From the NCBI GenBank assembly GCA_937128505.1, contig CAKZMM010000035.1, positions 1 to 64,000 on the forward strand: DNA of 64,000 nt, read 5' to 3'. Positions 1-10,026 of the stretch are shown here, one piece after another; position 1 is the stretch's first letter; the number at the start of each line of letters is the position of its first letter. This DNA comes from an uncultured Thermogutta sp. (lineage in GTDB: Bacteria; Planctomycetota; Planctomycetia; Pirellulales; Thermoguttaceae). The notes beneath the pieces are model-generated. The model worked only from the letters and a program-made list of their open reading frames with translations. It was not told the origin of the DNA and did not search any database. The position numbers were made by a program, and so were the translations under genes.

Positions 1-415
1 ACTAGCTCATTTTGTTAGAGGCTCTTAGTCAATGAATGGGGAGGATGTTCGGGGAAATACCCTAACTTCATGCGCGTACTTGGTTGCAACAAGACATCTG
101 AGTAACTGCACCAACTTTGGACAGCACCGTTCGATCATTCGAGTCATTTGAAGCCCGCAATTGAAGTCCGCAAGTATTGAAACTTTTCGCCGCGGGCGAT
201 GCGCGGGGCAATGGGTGAGTTCAATAATCAATGTCATCATGTAAGAAATGCTTTCGAAATAAAAGTAAAGATAGCGTAAGCGCAACTTTGAAGTTCTTGG
301 GTGCCGTATTCTTAAACTCGAGTACATCGCTTTCTGCGGGCTTCTGCTGGGTGCAATTTCTGCTTAATTTTCTATAAATGCGTGTTGGGGTTTCACGGAG
401 GAAAAAGTTTAGGCC
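1..415. other. intergenic leader before the response regulator
   Basis: No convincing gene is seen here. A 100-codon open frame on the minus strand (25-327) has no recognisable motif and no clear ribosome binding site, so it is not called. A GGAGG at 397-401 lies 14 bases before the ATG of the following response regulator and is a loosely spaced ribosome binding site. No promoter can be placed with confidence. Confidence 0.5.
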
Positions 416-1861
416 ATGGCAGGTTCAGCAGTTCGCGAAAGACGTTCTGGGGAAGCGAGGGCCGAAACCCCTCCGGCGGATTTGCGGGGAAAAGTTCTTG
501 TGGTGGATGACCACGCACAGGCCCGGGAGTCCATGGCGGAAGTGTTGCGCGCAGCGGGGCATACGGTCCACTGCTGTTCGAGCGCGGCGGAAGCACTTCA
601 ACGAATCGAGCAGGATCACTACGAATGTATTCTGACCGACTTAAAGATGCCCGGAATGAGTGGTGTCGAGCTTGTGATTCAGCTCTCCAAGCGACGCTAT
701 CCCGCTTCGGCGGTTATGATTACGGCTCATGCCTCCGTCAGCACTGCCGTGGAGGCGATGCGGCACGGAGCCTTCGACTATATTGAAAAACCTTTCGACG
801 CCGATCAGTTGGAGCGGCTTGTAGCCGAAGCCATTCGACATCGTCGGATGCTTTTTGGCGTAACGGGTGGGGGAACCTTCCAACCGGCAGCGCCGCGACT
901 GGTCGGCAGTAGCCCGTTGATGCAACAATTGCGCCAACAAATTGAACAGATTGCCGCCACCTCCGAGACGGTATTGATCTGTGGGGAAACCGGCACGGGA
1001 AAGGAGTTGGTCGCGCGGGAAATTCATGCCCAAAGCCCCCGCCGTCACGCTCCGCTAGTCAGCGTGAATTGCCCTGCGCTTTCCGCCCAACTGATGGAAA
1101 GCGAACTTTTCGGCCACGAGCGAGGGGCGTTTACCGGGGCGGAGTCCACACGAATCGGGCGGTTCGAGATGGCTCATGGCGGCTCCATTCTGCTGGATGA
1201 GGTTACCGAGATTGAACCACCGCTTCAGGCCAAGCTGCTCCGAGTCCTTCAGGAACGCACCTTTGAGCGTGTCGGCTCAAGCCGCTCGATCCATGTGGAT
1301 GTCCGCGTTCTTGCCACCACGAACCGAAATCTCGAGCAGGAGGTAACCGAGGGGCGGTTCCGGCAGGATCTGTACTATCGTTTGGCCGTAGTGCCCATTC
1401 ACGTGCCACCACTCCGCGAGCGGCGTCAGGATATCCCGGATTTAGCCGAATATTTTTTGGCCCGGGCTGCGGAGCGTTTAGGCCGTCCCACTCCGCCGTT
1501 GGATGCTAACGTGATCAAACTTCTCATGGAGCATGATTGGCCGGGAAATGTTCGCGAATTAGAAAATGTGATCACCCGGATCAGCGTGCTGAGCGAAGAC
1601 GGTTCGATCACTCCTGAACATCTTCGTCGGTGGCTGACACCGCCTTCATCGCGGAGCAAATTGCCCCAGGAGCCAGACATTCCGGTGGGCATGAGCCTCG
1701 AAGAAATGGAGCGCAAATTGATTGAAGCCACCCTCGAACATTATGGGGGGCACCGGGCAAGAACGGCTCAGGCACTCGGCATCGGGATTCGAACTCTCAC
1801 TGCAAAGCTCCGGCAATACGGTTATGCCCCGCGAGAAAAATCATTTGTGAGAGAGAAGTAA
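416..1861 (+). CDS. sigma-54-dependent response regulator, NtrC family
   Basis: This is a cytoplasmic two-component regulator that would activate sigma-54 RNA polymerase when phosphorylated. All three family domains are present. The N-terminal receiver has the acidic pair D31-D32, phosphoacceptor D75 (LTDLKMPG), T103 and K125. The central AAA+ domain (about 162-390) has Walker A GETGTGKE at 190-197 and the sigma-54 contact loop GAFTGA at 237-242. The C-terminal Fis-type helix-turn-helix spans about 430-470. The length of 481 is normal for the family, and no key residue is missing. About 25 extra residues precede the receiver. No partner histidine kinase lies in the window, so its signal and targets are unknown; the kinase may be upstream of the window or elsewhere. 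I saw no clear sigma-54 promoter (GG-N10-GC type) at neighbouring genes, so there is no evidence that it controls them. Confidence 0.95.
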   Translation: MAGSAVRERRSGEARAETPPADLRGKVLVVDDHAQARESMAEVLRAAGHTVHCCSSAAEALQRIEQDHYECILTDLKMPGMSGVELVIQLSKRRYPASAVMITAHASVSTAVEAMRHGAFDYIEKPFDADQLERLVAEAIRHRRMLFGVTGGGTFQPAAPRLVGSSPLMQQLRQQIEQIAATSETVLICGETGTGKELVAREIHAQSPRRHAPLVSVNCPALSAQLMESELFGHERGAFTGAESTRIGRFEMAHGGSILLDEVTEIEPPLQAKLLRVLQERTFERVGSSRSIHVDVRVLATTNRNLEQEVTEGRFRQDLYYRLAVVPIHVPPLRERRQDIPDLAEYFLARAAERLGRPTPPLDANVIKLLMEHDWPGNVRELENVITRISVLSEDGSITPEHLRRWLTPPSSRSKLPQEPDIPVGMSLEEMERKLIEATLEHYGGHRARTAQALGIGIRTLTAKLRQYGYAPREKSFVREK

Positions 1862-2194
1862 TGTGATCGAGAAGTAATTTGCGAGAGAGGTAGAGGGAAA
1901 AGTAGCAAGAGAGCGATTAAGCGCCTGTAACAAGTCCGTATACCCAGCTGCGGGCCCTGGGCAGGGGGAAATAATGGAACCTTCGGTGGGTCGATTCAAT
2001 CCGAGGTTGATCCGAAAGGAATCGGGGTATCAGGCCGAACCTTTAAGATTCCACGAAAGGTTCGCGCTAGATTACGTCAATTCTCGATGCCACTTCCGTT
2101 TGAAGCGTCTTTTGCCCGTTTTGCTGACGTCGTGACCCGCGCGGATACTCATTCCCAGGAAATGAAACACCTGAACCAGCCAGAGGAAATGTTC
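1858..2194. other. gap between convergent genes, with imperfect repeats
   Basis: The gap lies between the regulator (plus) and the PPC protein (minus). Its first 60 bases are purine-rich and repeat imperfectly around the string GAGAAGTAAT, beginning at the stop codon of the regulator. It contains the inverted repeat annotated at 2036-2064. No gene is seen. Confidence 0.5.
2036..2064. terminator. hairpin between convergent genes, possible bidirectional terminator
   Basis: CGAACCTTT and AAAGGTTCG form a perfect 9-base-pair stem with an 11-base loop. It sits between the ends of two convergent genes, where a terminator would be expected. There is no T-run on either side, so it is not a canonical intrinsic terminator. 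An operator or a chance palindrome are alternatives. Confidence 0.35.
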
Positions 2195-4396
2195 CTATTT
2201 GATGACTCGGGCTTCGACATTGGCTATTTGCCCATTAGCAAACTCTTCTGTTAAGAGCCATTCCTGGAAAAGGGTCTCGATTTGGCGGACGTATCCTTCC
2301 ACAGATGCCTGGGTAGCAGTGCGCGGAACATCCTTCGGACGATCTTCATCACGGATGGGGGGCCGGAGCCGTTCGTTAGGCGGCTGATAGTTGGGACTGA
2401 ATACCAGCACCGGCAGGTCTTCGGCCGGCAGTAGATGCCGCCACAAAAACGCCTGCATCCGATCTTCCGCCGGCACGGCCTGACGGATGATTTCCTGCTC
2501 GCCCACCTTGGCCACGCCCAATACCGTCAAATTGACGGGGTTTTCCATAGCGGTTAAGGTCGTTCTCAAGGTCAGGTTTACTGCTTCTTGTTTTGGGCCA
2601 AGCGTGGCACCTTGTGATTCCAAACCGGGCGGCAGATCTTTGAATCTTAAGGTAATCGGTCCTTCGAACCCATCTTTTCGGATGGCAAACACCGTCAAAG
2701 CGGCCGTACCATTGCTCCGGATATTCAGACGGGAAGGAATCGTTCGCAGAGCAAAATCCGGCCGGGGCAAGCTGATTCGTAGTCGGTATGCAAATTCATT
2801 TCCCCCTTGTTGGCAGGTTTCCCCCAAGTGCACGAAGTATTTTCCGTCTGAAGGCAAATGGACGATCAGGTACGAATCGGCATGATGGGTATTCAGCCCG
2901 GAGCCGGCGTCGTAATGGTCGTCGTTCATTGCGAGGATTTTGCCTTGTGAATCCGTTACCTTTAAGAACGAATCCATGGGCGAAGCAAGCCGGCGGGCGT
3001 GAACCTCTGCAACGATGGTCTGGCCTGCCTTCCCTTCCACCTCGAAAACATCCAAATCCCCGGGATGATCCATTCGGCCATTGAAAATTACGGGCAAGGA
3101 AACTTTCTGAGCTTGCGCCGGGTCATCGTTGGGTTCCGTTTCAAAACTCTCCGGCAGCGTGTCCAAAGCGAAGGGGACATAGTTCGAAAACGTATTTCCC
3201 ACAGCCGCCGCGATTAGATGAATTCCCGGACCTGCTTCAGCCGGAGGTGGGGTGAGAACCGCACCGTCCAGATGCCACCCCCCCAACTCGATCTTGACCG
3301 GGTCGCCTACTCGCGCCCCCAATGGGAAAATGTGGGTGATATAGGGGAGCTCGCCGATCGTGATCCGATAAACGAAACTCTCGCGACCACGGAATAAGGC
3401 ATCATAGATGGTTAAGACATACTCCCCATCCTCCGGCACTTCAAAGTAAAGAACGGGATCTGGGTGGAACCGAAAATCGTCGTTGTAAGCGACCTCTCTC
3501 CCATGTGCATCATACAAGCGGACCACTGCTTGGAACCAACCGGGCACAGCATCTGCCACATACGGAACCAATTCCCGGGCTTTGACGGAAATGACCAACC
3601 GCTGCCCTTTTTTCGCGTGGAACCGATACCGATTGATCTCTCCCGCTGCCACCTGACCATTCATGGTACACGGCAAAGTGATCCGCACTTCTTCCTCCTC
3701 CGGTGGGCGAACACGTTGGGCGAGATGTTCCCGGCCCAACACCGGAAGTTGGCACGTCTTCATCGGTTTTCGTGCCACCTCCGGTGTATGACCGACATAG
3801 AAGGGAAGTGCATTAGAAACCCCACGCCTGGTGACCAGGCGAATCTCTCGGCGGCCAGGTCTGGCATCCGGCGCAATGGTTACCTCGGCAAAGATCAGCT
3901 CGCAATGGGAGCGGACCGCAGGAAATCGCTCATCTTCGTCGAAGATACTTTCGATCCGCCTAATCAGGTTTCGCTTGGCCAACTCTCTTTCGGGCAAAAC
4001 CGCAGCATCCGTTGCGGTTGTCAGCTTGGCAAGGAGTTCCGGCGGTGCGATCGGAGCGGGAAATTCGTAGTATGCCCATTTCGCGACCATCTCGTCGCTT
4101 AGGGTAGTTTCGGGCTTCTTCAGCAGATTGAGTTGCTGACGGAGTAAGTCAAGCTCCTGGTTTCCCAGGACGCGATAATAATCGAGAAGTCGAACGGAAA
4201 CACCCTCACCGCTTACGATCAAACCGCTTGGGTAAGCCAGAGTTTGGCCGCCCAATCGAATCGTGAAGGTGGTTCCCTGCTGGCCGCCGGCCGGGTAAAC
4301 GTAGCCGATATACTGTTGGGCCTGAGCCTGCGAATGGCAAAGGATTAAACTGATGAGCGCCGCTACGGCAATCGCGATGTTTGCAAATCGTCTCAT
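2195..4396 (-). CDS. secreted protein with two PPC (pre-peptidase C-terminal) domains
   Basis: This 733-residue protein starts with a Sec-type signal peptide (hydrophobic residues about 6-20, Ala/Gln-rich cleavage region near 26). It contains two beta-sandwich PPC-like domains, at about 250-350 and 435-540. Both have the pattern of a GE/GD-phase start, a K-G-Q turn, and 'DD' calcium-type turns (YNDDF, MNDDH). The remaining segments look like immunoglobulin-type beta domains. PPC domains are usually non-catalytic modules on secreted proteins; no protease or other catalytic motif is visible. In planctomycetes such proteins are often found beside DUF1501 and DUF1549/DUF1553 genes, as here. The start is the ATG before the signal peptide; upstream only a weak ACGGAA precedes it. 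Function unknown, probably extracytoplasmic structure or binding. Confidence 0.85.
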   Translation of the reverse strand: MRRFANIAIAVAALISLILCHSQAQAQQYIGYVYPAGGQQGTTFTIRLGGQTLAYPSGLIVSGEGVSVRLLDYYRVLGNQELDLLRQQLNLLKKPETTLSDEMVAKWAYYEFPAPIAPPELLAKLTTATDAAVLPERELAKRNLIRRIESIFDEDERFPAVRSHCELIFAEVTIAPDARPGRREIRLVTRRGVSNALPFYVGHTPEVARKPMKTCQLPVLGREHLAQRVRPPEEEEVRITLPCTMNGQVAAGEINRYRFHAKKGQRLVISVKARELVPYVADAVPGWFQAVVRLYDAHGREVAYNDDFRFHPDPVLYFEVPEDGEYVLTIYDALFRGRESFVYRITIGELPYITHIFPLGARVGDPVKIELGGWHLDGAVLTPPPAEAGPGIHLIAAAVGNTFSNYVPFALDTLPESFETEPNDDPAQAQKVSLPVIFNGRMDHPGDLDVFEVEGKAGQTIVAEVHARRLASPMDSFLKVTDSQGKILAMNDDHYDAGSGLNTHHADSYLIVHLPSDGKYFVHLGETCQQGGNEFAYRLRISLPRPDFALRTIPSRLNIRSNGTAALTVFAIRKDGFEGPITLRFKDLPPGLESQGATLGPKQEAVNLTLRTTLTAMENPVNLTVLGVAKVGEQEIIRQAVPAEDRMQAFLWRHLLPAEDLPVLVFSPNYQPPNERLRPPIRDEDRPKDVPRTATQASVEGYVRQIETLFQEWLLTEEFANGQIANVEARVIK

Positions 4397-4716
4397 GGTT
4401 TAGTTCCGTTTCTCGATCGCACAAGCCGCCTGGAAAAACACGGTTGGGAAGACTCTGATCGACGACCCCGCTTCGCAGAGGCGATGGCTCTCCGCGATTG
4501 TGGATACTTTTCGTTTCTCGCGACGGGCTTCAGATCGCATCTCAGGCGCAAGGCGCATCACACTCCGCGTGGGCCCGCCGTTGATAGGCCTTACCATACG
4601 GCGAAACCGACCTCCTACGCCGCCGTTGGGGTTTTATCAACCAAGCTACCAACAAAATCGATCGAACCACCATAAACGCAAGAGCGCGTGAGCGCGAGTC
4701 GGGATCAAACTCACGC
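4397..4716. other. intergenic gap, nothing recognised
   Basis: These 320 bases separate the DUF1501 gene from the PPC gene on the minus strand. Short open frames exist but none shows a motif or ribosome binding site. The length suggests the two genes may have separate promoters although their order and strand agree. Confidence 0.4.
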
Positions 4717-6135
4717 CTAAATCAGCTCTTCCAGAAGCCCGGCCGAGGGCATGCCCTCGTTTTCTGCATCCAGCACATACGCATCCAACCCCAAAGGATG
4801 GGGCAGCTTCGTGTGACTATCGATCCCTGCAAGCAAGTAGAAAGTGCCTAACAAATCCGCGGGATAAACCGGTCTTTCTTTGACCTTTTCCGCCTTTTCG
4901 TCACTGGAACCAAGGACTCGACCACCTCGGAATCCCCCACCGGCCACGAGCACACTAAAAACGGCACCGAAATGGTGACGACCACCGTTCCAGGGAGGTG
5001 CCCAGTCGACCTTCGGTGTTCTCCCGAACTCGCCCGTGCACCAGACCAACGTCGTGTCCAACAAGCCGCGCTCTTGAAGGTCCGCAATCAAGGTGGCAAG
5101 GCCCTGGTCAAGCATCGGGCATTGCCGCCTCATGGTGGCGAAATGGTTCGCGTGGGTATCCCAGCCGCCCGGGAAGCTGATGGTAATATACGGCACACCC
5201 GCTTGTACCAGGCGACGTGCCACCAAGCATTCCTGACCGAAGGTATTCCGCCCGTATCGGTCTCGCATCTCCTTCGATTCATTGTCCAGATTAAACACTT
5301 CGCGACCTTCGCCCATGATTAACTCATATGCACGTTCCTTGGCCTCTTCAACCGCGGCCATCTCCGCGGCATCCGCAGCGCCGTAGCCCAGAAGATTGAG
5401 CTTTTGGAGCAGTTGCCGCCGTGCTTGTTGCCGAGTGTCGTTAATTCCGCGGTTCACAATTCCCTGAACCTCGAATCGCTGTGCGTTGGGATCCCCCCCG
5501 GTAGCGAAGGGCTTATATGCCGGTCCAAGGAATCCCTCCTCGGAAAAACGTCCCGCCGCTTGCAGCATCACGATGTAAGGCGGAATGAGCCCCTTATACT
5601 CGTTTCTACGGAAGTAGGTGAAGATGGCACCCACGCTGGGATAAGAGAGGTTTCCGCCGGGTTTGTGGCCGGTTTGCATCAGGTAAGCCGCGGTCTCATG
5701 CCCGTTATTGCCGTGCGTCATGCTTCGAATGATCGAGTACTTATCAGCGACTCTGGCCAACATGGGGAAAAGCGAGGTCAACTGAATCGCGTCAACGTTC
5801 GTGGGAATGACCCGGTCGAACTCGCCGAGATACTCGTAGCCTGTGCCGGGTTTCGGATCCCACGTGTCATTGTGGGACATACCGCCCCAAAGAAAGATCT
5901 GAATGACCGACCTGATCTTCGGCTTGTCCTTAGCCTTTTCCTTTGCCTTTTCATCATGAGCAGCTTTTTCGCGGGCTAGGGCGTCTTCATCTGCTTTCGC
6001 CGATTGCGCGGCGTAAGCGATTGGGTTCAATTGACTGGCAGCCGCTACCACCCCGGCTGCCGCCAACGTGCCGCGCTGAATGACCTCACGGCGAGAAACC
6101 GACTTTTCAGAACGGGGGTCGGGGTTGGTCCTCAT
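4717..6135 (-). CDS. DUF1501 domain protein, Tat-exported
   Basis: DUF1501 proteins (PF07394) are abundant in planctomycetes; they have a sulfatase/phosphatase-like fold but no established activity. This one is 472 residues. The N-terminus has a twin-arginine signal (SRREVIQRGTLAAAG, about 13-27) followed by Ala-rich hydrophobic residues, so export by Tat is expected. An unusual Ala/Lys/Glu/Asp stretch (about 45-72) follows the signal. Family landmarks follow: LWGGMSHNDTWDPKPG near 85-100, THGNNGHETAAY, GGWDTHANHF, CTGEFGRTP, and a GGRHHFG segment. The ATG is preceded by AAGGAGG with 8 bases of spacing, fixing the start. It lies downstream of the DUF1549/DUF1553 gene, its usual partner. The pair is thought to act together outside the cytoplasm, but the role is unknown. 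Confidence 0.92.
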   Translation of the reverse strand: MRTNPDPRSEKSVSRREVIQRGTLAAAGVVAAASQLNPIAYAAQSAKADEDALAREKAAHDEKAKEKAKDKPKIRSVIQIFLWGGMSHNDTWDPKPGTGYEYLGEFDRVIPTNVDAIQLTSLFPMLARVADKYSIIRSMTHGNNGHETAAYLMQTGHKPGGNLSYPSVGAIFTYFRRNEYKGLIPPYIVMLQAAGRFSEEGFLGPAYKPFATGGDPNAQRFEVQGIVNRGINDTRQQARRQLLQKLNLLGYGAADAAEMAAVEEAKERAYELIMGEGREVFNLDNESKEMRDRYGRNTFGQECLVARRLVQAGVPYITISFPGGWDTHANHFATMRRQCPMLDQGLATLIADLQERGLLDTTLVWCTGEFGRTPKVDWAPPWNGGRHHFGAVFSVLVAGGGFRGGRVLGSSDEKAEKVKERPVYPADLLGTFYLLAGIDSHTKLPHPLGLDAYVLDAENEGMPSAGLLEELI

Positions 6136-6423
6136 TGTGTTGGCCTCCTTCCACTGCGGGATATGTTGGGGGCGAACGATATTGTTGGGGGCGAACGTTT
6201 CTGCCTAACTCTTGCCGATAGTGACTAACTCTTGCTATCCGTTTAAGGCATTTCCGATTTATTTTCCTTGTAAATCCATACCTTGCTGTCTCTGACCGAC
6301 CCTTGCTAACTGATTAACTCTTTCTATCTGTGATTAACTCCTTCTATCTGCGACTTAATCTTGCTTTGGCAACCCCATCCTTCGGATTTCAGACCCGATT
6401 GCGAATGAATCGCGCACCACGAA
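6136..6423. repeat. intergenic region with 19- and 20-base-period repeats
   Basis: The gap between the DUF1549/DUF1553 and DUF1501 genes is mostly repetitive. TGTTGGGGGCGAACG occurs twice about 19 bases apart (6164-6197). CTAACTCTTGC occurs at 6205 and 6225 (period 20). GATTAACTCYTTCTATCTG occurs at 6312 and 6332, with a degraded third unit at 6352. The repeats run nearly the whole gap. No gene or terminator is visible. Confidence 0.7.
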
Positions 6424-9400
6424 TTAATGCCGCATGAGGAATTCCGGGGTATTCATGAGCGCCCACACCAGGTCGTGCCACAGGGCCGGCCCCTGGGCAA
6501 CGCCTGCTTTGGCATACTGCTCGGCTGCTTGGTACTCCGCCTCTGTCGGAAAGCGCGACAAAATCGTTAAATAAAGCTTCTCGACAATTTCCCTCGGTTG
6601 TCCGCCTGCGGAGATCATGGCCGCCAATTTCGGCCCGGTCTGAATTTTGTTCTGAATGTGTGCCGAATTCAGCATGTGAAGCCATTGGAAAGGCCCCAAT
6701 TCATTCACCCTTTCAGCTTCCATCCCAGTTGCGCGGGCAGAACGGCCGAAAAGCGTTAAGAATGAATCCGTAACACTCCCGTCCGCTATCGCCGTAGCAC
6801 TCACCCCTTTTGGAATGTAGGTGAATGGTTCAGGCACCGCGCTAGTGTACAAATCGGAGGAACCGGTGATTTGGTTCACTATGTCTATCAACACTTCTGC
6901 GTCAATTCGCCGGAATGCGTAGCTGGCGAATTGTGCGGCGGCTTCCGGTCGCCGATCCCTCGGAAGCGAGGAGAATTGATAGGTGGTTGAAGTCAGGATC
7001 AACCGTTTTAACTGCTTGAGATCGTAACCGCCTGCAACGAATTCTTTTTCCAAGTAGTCCAACAATTCCGGGTTACTCGGCGGATTATCCTCCCGGATGT
7101 CATCCGGCTCATGAATGATCCCTCGCCCCATGATCCAGGCCCAAGTGCGATTGACAATTGCCTTGGCGAACCACGGGTTGTCGGCTCGAATCAACCAGTC
7201 GGCAAATACTACCCTGGGATCACGGTCCGGGGGAATCACGACCGAAGTTCCGTCCGGGAAAACCGCCTGCAAGGCACCGTTTGGAGCGATCGGCTCGGGA
7301 AGGTTTCCAGGAATTTGATTCGTCGCCGTAACCGCCGCAGCCACCGCATCAATTCCCGCAGCTACACAGCCCGGGAAACTGGTTGACTTCAGTGGATCCC
7401 AAAAGACAATTTCTTCTTTCCACTCGGAGGTGGGCTTATAACCGACCTGCGAGAAAAACACCGCTAAGCCCGCCCTGCGTTCTTGAGGCCAAAGATCCAC
7501 GCGGGTCCCCATGAACGCAAGACCCGCCACCGCAGCGATTCCTTCCGGAGTGCGGTTCTGAATGGCCCGATAAAAGTTCACCGGCCCTACCCGGAAATTG
7601 CTTCCGCTTGAGGTAAGGAGCTCTCGAGCGAATTGGTCATAAGGCTTATTTCGGGCAATCGACTCCCATATCCATCGGTGATAAGCCTGGGCCGCATTGG
7701 GCCAAACCTTTACCGGGAATTCCGCCTTGATACGGAGGATGTCGCTCCACTTCATGGCCCAGTAATCGAAGTGGGCTGGATCATCCAAAAGCCGATCCAC
7801 CAAAGCCGTTCGTTTATTCGGGTCACCATCGAGGATGAATGACCGAGCCTCCTCCGCCGTTGGGATTTTACCGGTCAGATCCAAATACACACGGCGGACG
7901 AAGACCCCATCAGAGCAAAGGGCCGGCTGAATGCCCATGCTACTAAGCTTGGCGAAGACGATTTCGTCGATACGATTCGCCGGTTGCGGCGGCTCCGGAC
8001 TTTCGAAAACCTCCTGGATCCGTTGGGCGGCTAGCAGTCGTAAAAGCGCGGCCCGGGCTTGTTCCGCTTCTGCCCGCTTTTGATCCGCAACCCTTCTGGC
8101 TTCCAAATAAGCCGCGCGCGCCTTTTCCACTTCCTGCTTTAGGGGCTCGGTAGCCGCTTCCGCTTGTTGAGCGGCTTCTTCCTCGGCCTGATAACTCTCC
8201 TTGGCGGCGGCGATCCGCTGTTTCAGGTTTTCCAGCGCATCCTCGGCCGCCTTTTTTTGCGCCTCTGTTCGCGCCAGATTCTGAGCCCCGTTATTGGCCT
8301 GAAATGTCGCTTGCTCGAGCTTTTGCCGCACGGGGTTCAAGGCAGCCCAAGCCTCCGCCATTGCCTTTCGCTTCGCTTCTGCTTCTTGAGCCGCCTGTTG
8401 GGCGAGTGCATCTAGGAGAAGTAGTTCCTTGGCTGCCTCATGGGCCGCCTGATGGGCCGCGGTGGCGGTAGCCACATCATTTTGCGCTTGGGCCAGTGCG
8501 TCTTCCACCGCTTTCTTCCGTGTTTGAGCCTCACTGAGCTTTTGGTCGGCAGTTGCCGCCTGGGCCTCGGCCTGCTTCTCCGCTTGCTCGAGTTTCGCCA
8601 GAGCCTCGCGGGCCTCCTCGGCAAGTTTGCCATCCGCAGCCGCCTTCTCCGCAGCTTGTTTTTTCTCTTCTTCCGATTTGTTGGGATCCTCCGCTACTTG
8701 CTTGGCAAGAACCTCCGCTTCTTGGGCAGCTTTGGAAGCATTTTCGACCGCACCTATTGCGGCAGCCTTTTGCTCGCGGAGCTTAGCCAAAGCTTCCTCA
8801 GCCGCCTTCTTCTGAGCCTCTGCCTGAGTAAACGCTTCGGTGGCTCCCTGGAGCTGTGTCTGCGCTTCCTGCTCGGCTTTTTGAGCTTGAGCCAAAGCAG
8901 CCGCTGTTTCCACGGCTGCCTTGCGCTTCGCCTGAGCATCTGCCGCCTCTTGCGCTTTTTGCTCGGCGAGCTTAGCTGCCTCTTGAGCCGCCTGCTCCGC
9001 CCCCTCCAAACCGGCTAGCTGTTCTCTGGCCGCAGCCAGCGCATCATCGGCTGCCTTCTTTTGGGCTTGCGCATCGGCCAGTCGTTTCGCCGCTGCCTGC
9101 ACTTCCTTCTCCGCCGGCGGGATGGCAGCGCTAGCTTTAGCCACGGCAGCGTTCGCCTCTTGAAGGGCTTTTCGTTGGGCGGCTAATTCATCAGCCGCCT
9201 CCTTCTTTTCCGCTTCAGACTTATTAGGGTCTTCCGCGAATTGCTTCGCCTTCGCTTCAGCCTCTTGAACGGCTTTCTCGGCGGCCTTTAGAGCCGCGTT
9301 CGCTGCCTCTAGCTGACTTTTTGCATTGGCTAGAGCCTCGTCAGCCGCTTGCTTCTGAGCTTCTGCGGCGGCGAGCGTCTGAGCAGCGGCATCCGCTTGT

Positions 9401-10026
9401 TTTTGTGCGTTTTCTACAGCCGCACGGGCTTGTGGCAAAGCACCTTTCGCAGCTTCGGCCGCCTTCCGAAGGGTCGCGGCCTTAGCCCGCGCAAGCTTCG
9501 CTTCCATTTCGTGTTTATTGGCCGCCTCAGCCGCGGCCTTAGCCACAGCCGCAGCCTCTTCGGCTGCTTTTTTCGCGGCCTCGTAGGCTTCCTGTAACGG
9601 TTGAAAAGCTGCCCGGGCCTCCTCTAGCTGCTTATCCAGGACCGGTTTCGCGTTTGTCGCATCTTCAAATGCCTTAACAAAAGCGGCCAAATTCGCTTCC
9701 GCCTGCTCCAATAGCTTTTGCCCCTCTTCGCCGGCTAGCCTTTTACTTTCCGTCGCTATTTGCCGTTTGGCATTCGCTGCGCTTCGTGCCTCCGCGAACG
9801 CAGCATCGGCCTTTTGGAGGGCTTCTCTCAAGGGAGCCAAAGCTGCCTCAGCCTCGCGAGCCGCTTTCTCCGCCGCTTCGAGTTGTGCCTGGGCTTGAGC
9901 TACGGGATCCGCCGGTGCGGGCGAAGAGGCCGGGGGCAGCTCCTGTCCGCCGCTTATAGTCGCGCAAATAAAAACCCCAAGGCCGAAAACCGCCCGAAGT
10001 AGATAATTCTTTTTGGCCATGGTCAT
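6424..10026 (-). CDS. DUF1549/DUF1553 (PSCyt2/PSD1) protein with giant coiled coil
   Basis: The C-terminal half (about 680-1200) carries the planctomycete-specific DUF1549 domain (RIDEIVFAKLSSMGI, RRVYLDLTGKIPTAEE, DDPAHFDYWAMKWSDILR) and DUF1553 domain (NPWFAKAIVNRTWAWIMGRG, LLDYLEKEFVAGGYDLKQL, LYLTILSRFPTEAE). Before it, residues about 35-660 form a very long, Ala/Glu/Gln/Lys-rich helical region predicted as coiled coil, with repeated AxxAxx blocks and an EDPNKSE-type insert occurring twice. Many relatives carry a cytochrome c domain (PSCyt1, CxxCH) at this place; no CxxCH heme motif is present here. An N-terminal hydrophobic segment (about 8-24) suggests export or a membrane anchor. Two start codons are possible: ATG at 10026, or ATG at 10020, which has AGGG 7 bases upstream. 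It probably works with the DUF1501 protein. Activity is unknown. Confidence 0.9.
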   Translation of the reverse strand: MTMAKKNYLLRAVFGLGVFICATISGGQELPPASSPAPADPVAQAQAQLEAAEKAAREAEAALAPLREALQKADAAFAEARSAANAKRQIATESKRLAGEEGQKLLEQAEANLAAFVKAFEDATNAKPVLDKQLEEARAAFQPLQEAYEAAKKAAEEAAAVAKAAAEAANKHEMEAKLARAKAATLRKAAEAAKGALPQARAAVENAQKQADAAAQTLAAAEAQKQAADEALANAKSQLEAANAALKAAEKAVQEAEAKAKQFAEDPNKSEAEKKEAADELAAQRKALQEANAAVAKASAAIPPAEKEVQAAAKRLADAQAQKKAADDALAAAREQLAGLEGAEQAAQEAAKLAEQKAQEAADAQAKRKAAVETAAALAQAQKAEQEAQTQLQGATEAFTQAEAQKKAAEEALAKLREQKAAAIGAVENASKAAQEAEVLAKQVAEDPNKSEEEKKQAAEKAAADGKLAEEAREALAKLEQAEKQAEAQAATADQKLSEAQTRKKAVEDALAQAQNDVATATAAHQAAHEAAKELLLLDALAQQAAQEAEAKRKAMAEAWAALNPVRQKLEQATFQANNGAQNLARTEAQKKAAEDALENLKQRIAAAKESYQAEEEAAQQAEAATEPLKQEVEKARAAYLEARRVADQKRAEAEQARAALLRLLAAQRIQEVFESPEPPQPANRIDEIVFAKLSSMGIQPALCSDGVFVRRVYLDLTGKIPTAEEARSFILDGDPNKRTALVDRLLDDPAHFDYWAMKWSDILRIKAEFPVKVWPNAAQAYHRWIWESIARNKPYDQFARELLTSSGSNFRVGPVNFYRAIQNRTPEGIAAVAGLAFMGTRVDLWPQERRAGLAVFFSQVGYKPTSEWKEEIVFWDPLKSTSFPGCVAAGIDAVAAAVTATNQIPGNLPEPIAPNGALQAVFPDGTSVVIPPDRDPRVVFADWLIRADNPWFAKAIVNRTWAWIMGRGIIHEPDDIREDNPPSNPELLDYLEKEFVAGGYDLKQLKRLILTSTTYQFSSLPRDRRPEAAAQFASYAFRRIDAEVLIDIVNQITGSSDLYTSAVPEPFTYIPKGVSATAIADGSVTDSFLTLFGRSARATGMEAERVNELGPFQWLHMLNSAHIQNKIQTGPKLAAMISAGGQPREIVEKLYLTILSRFPTEAEYQAAEQYAKAGVAQGPALWHDLVWALMNTPEFLMRH

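Noticed and set aside
8440-9018. A 192-residue Leu-rich plus-strand frame
   Set aside because: It is the antisense shadow of the Ala/Glu/Lys coiled-coil region, which keeps opposite frames open by composition.
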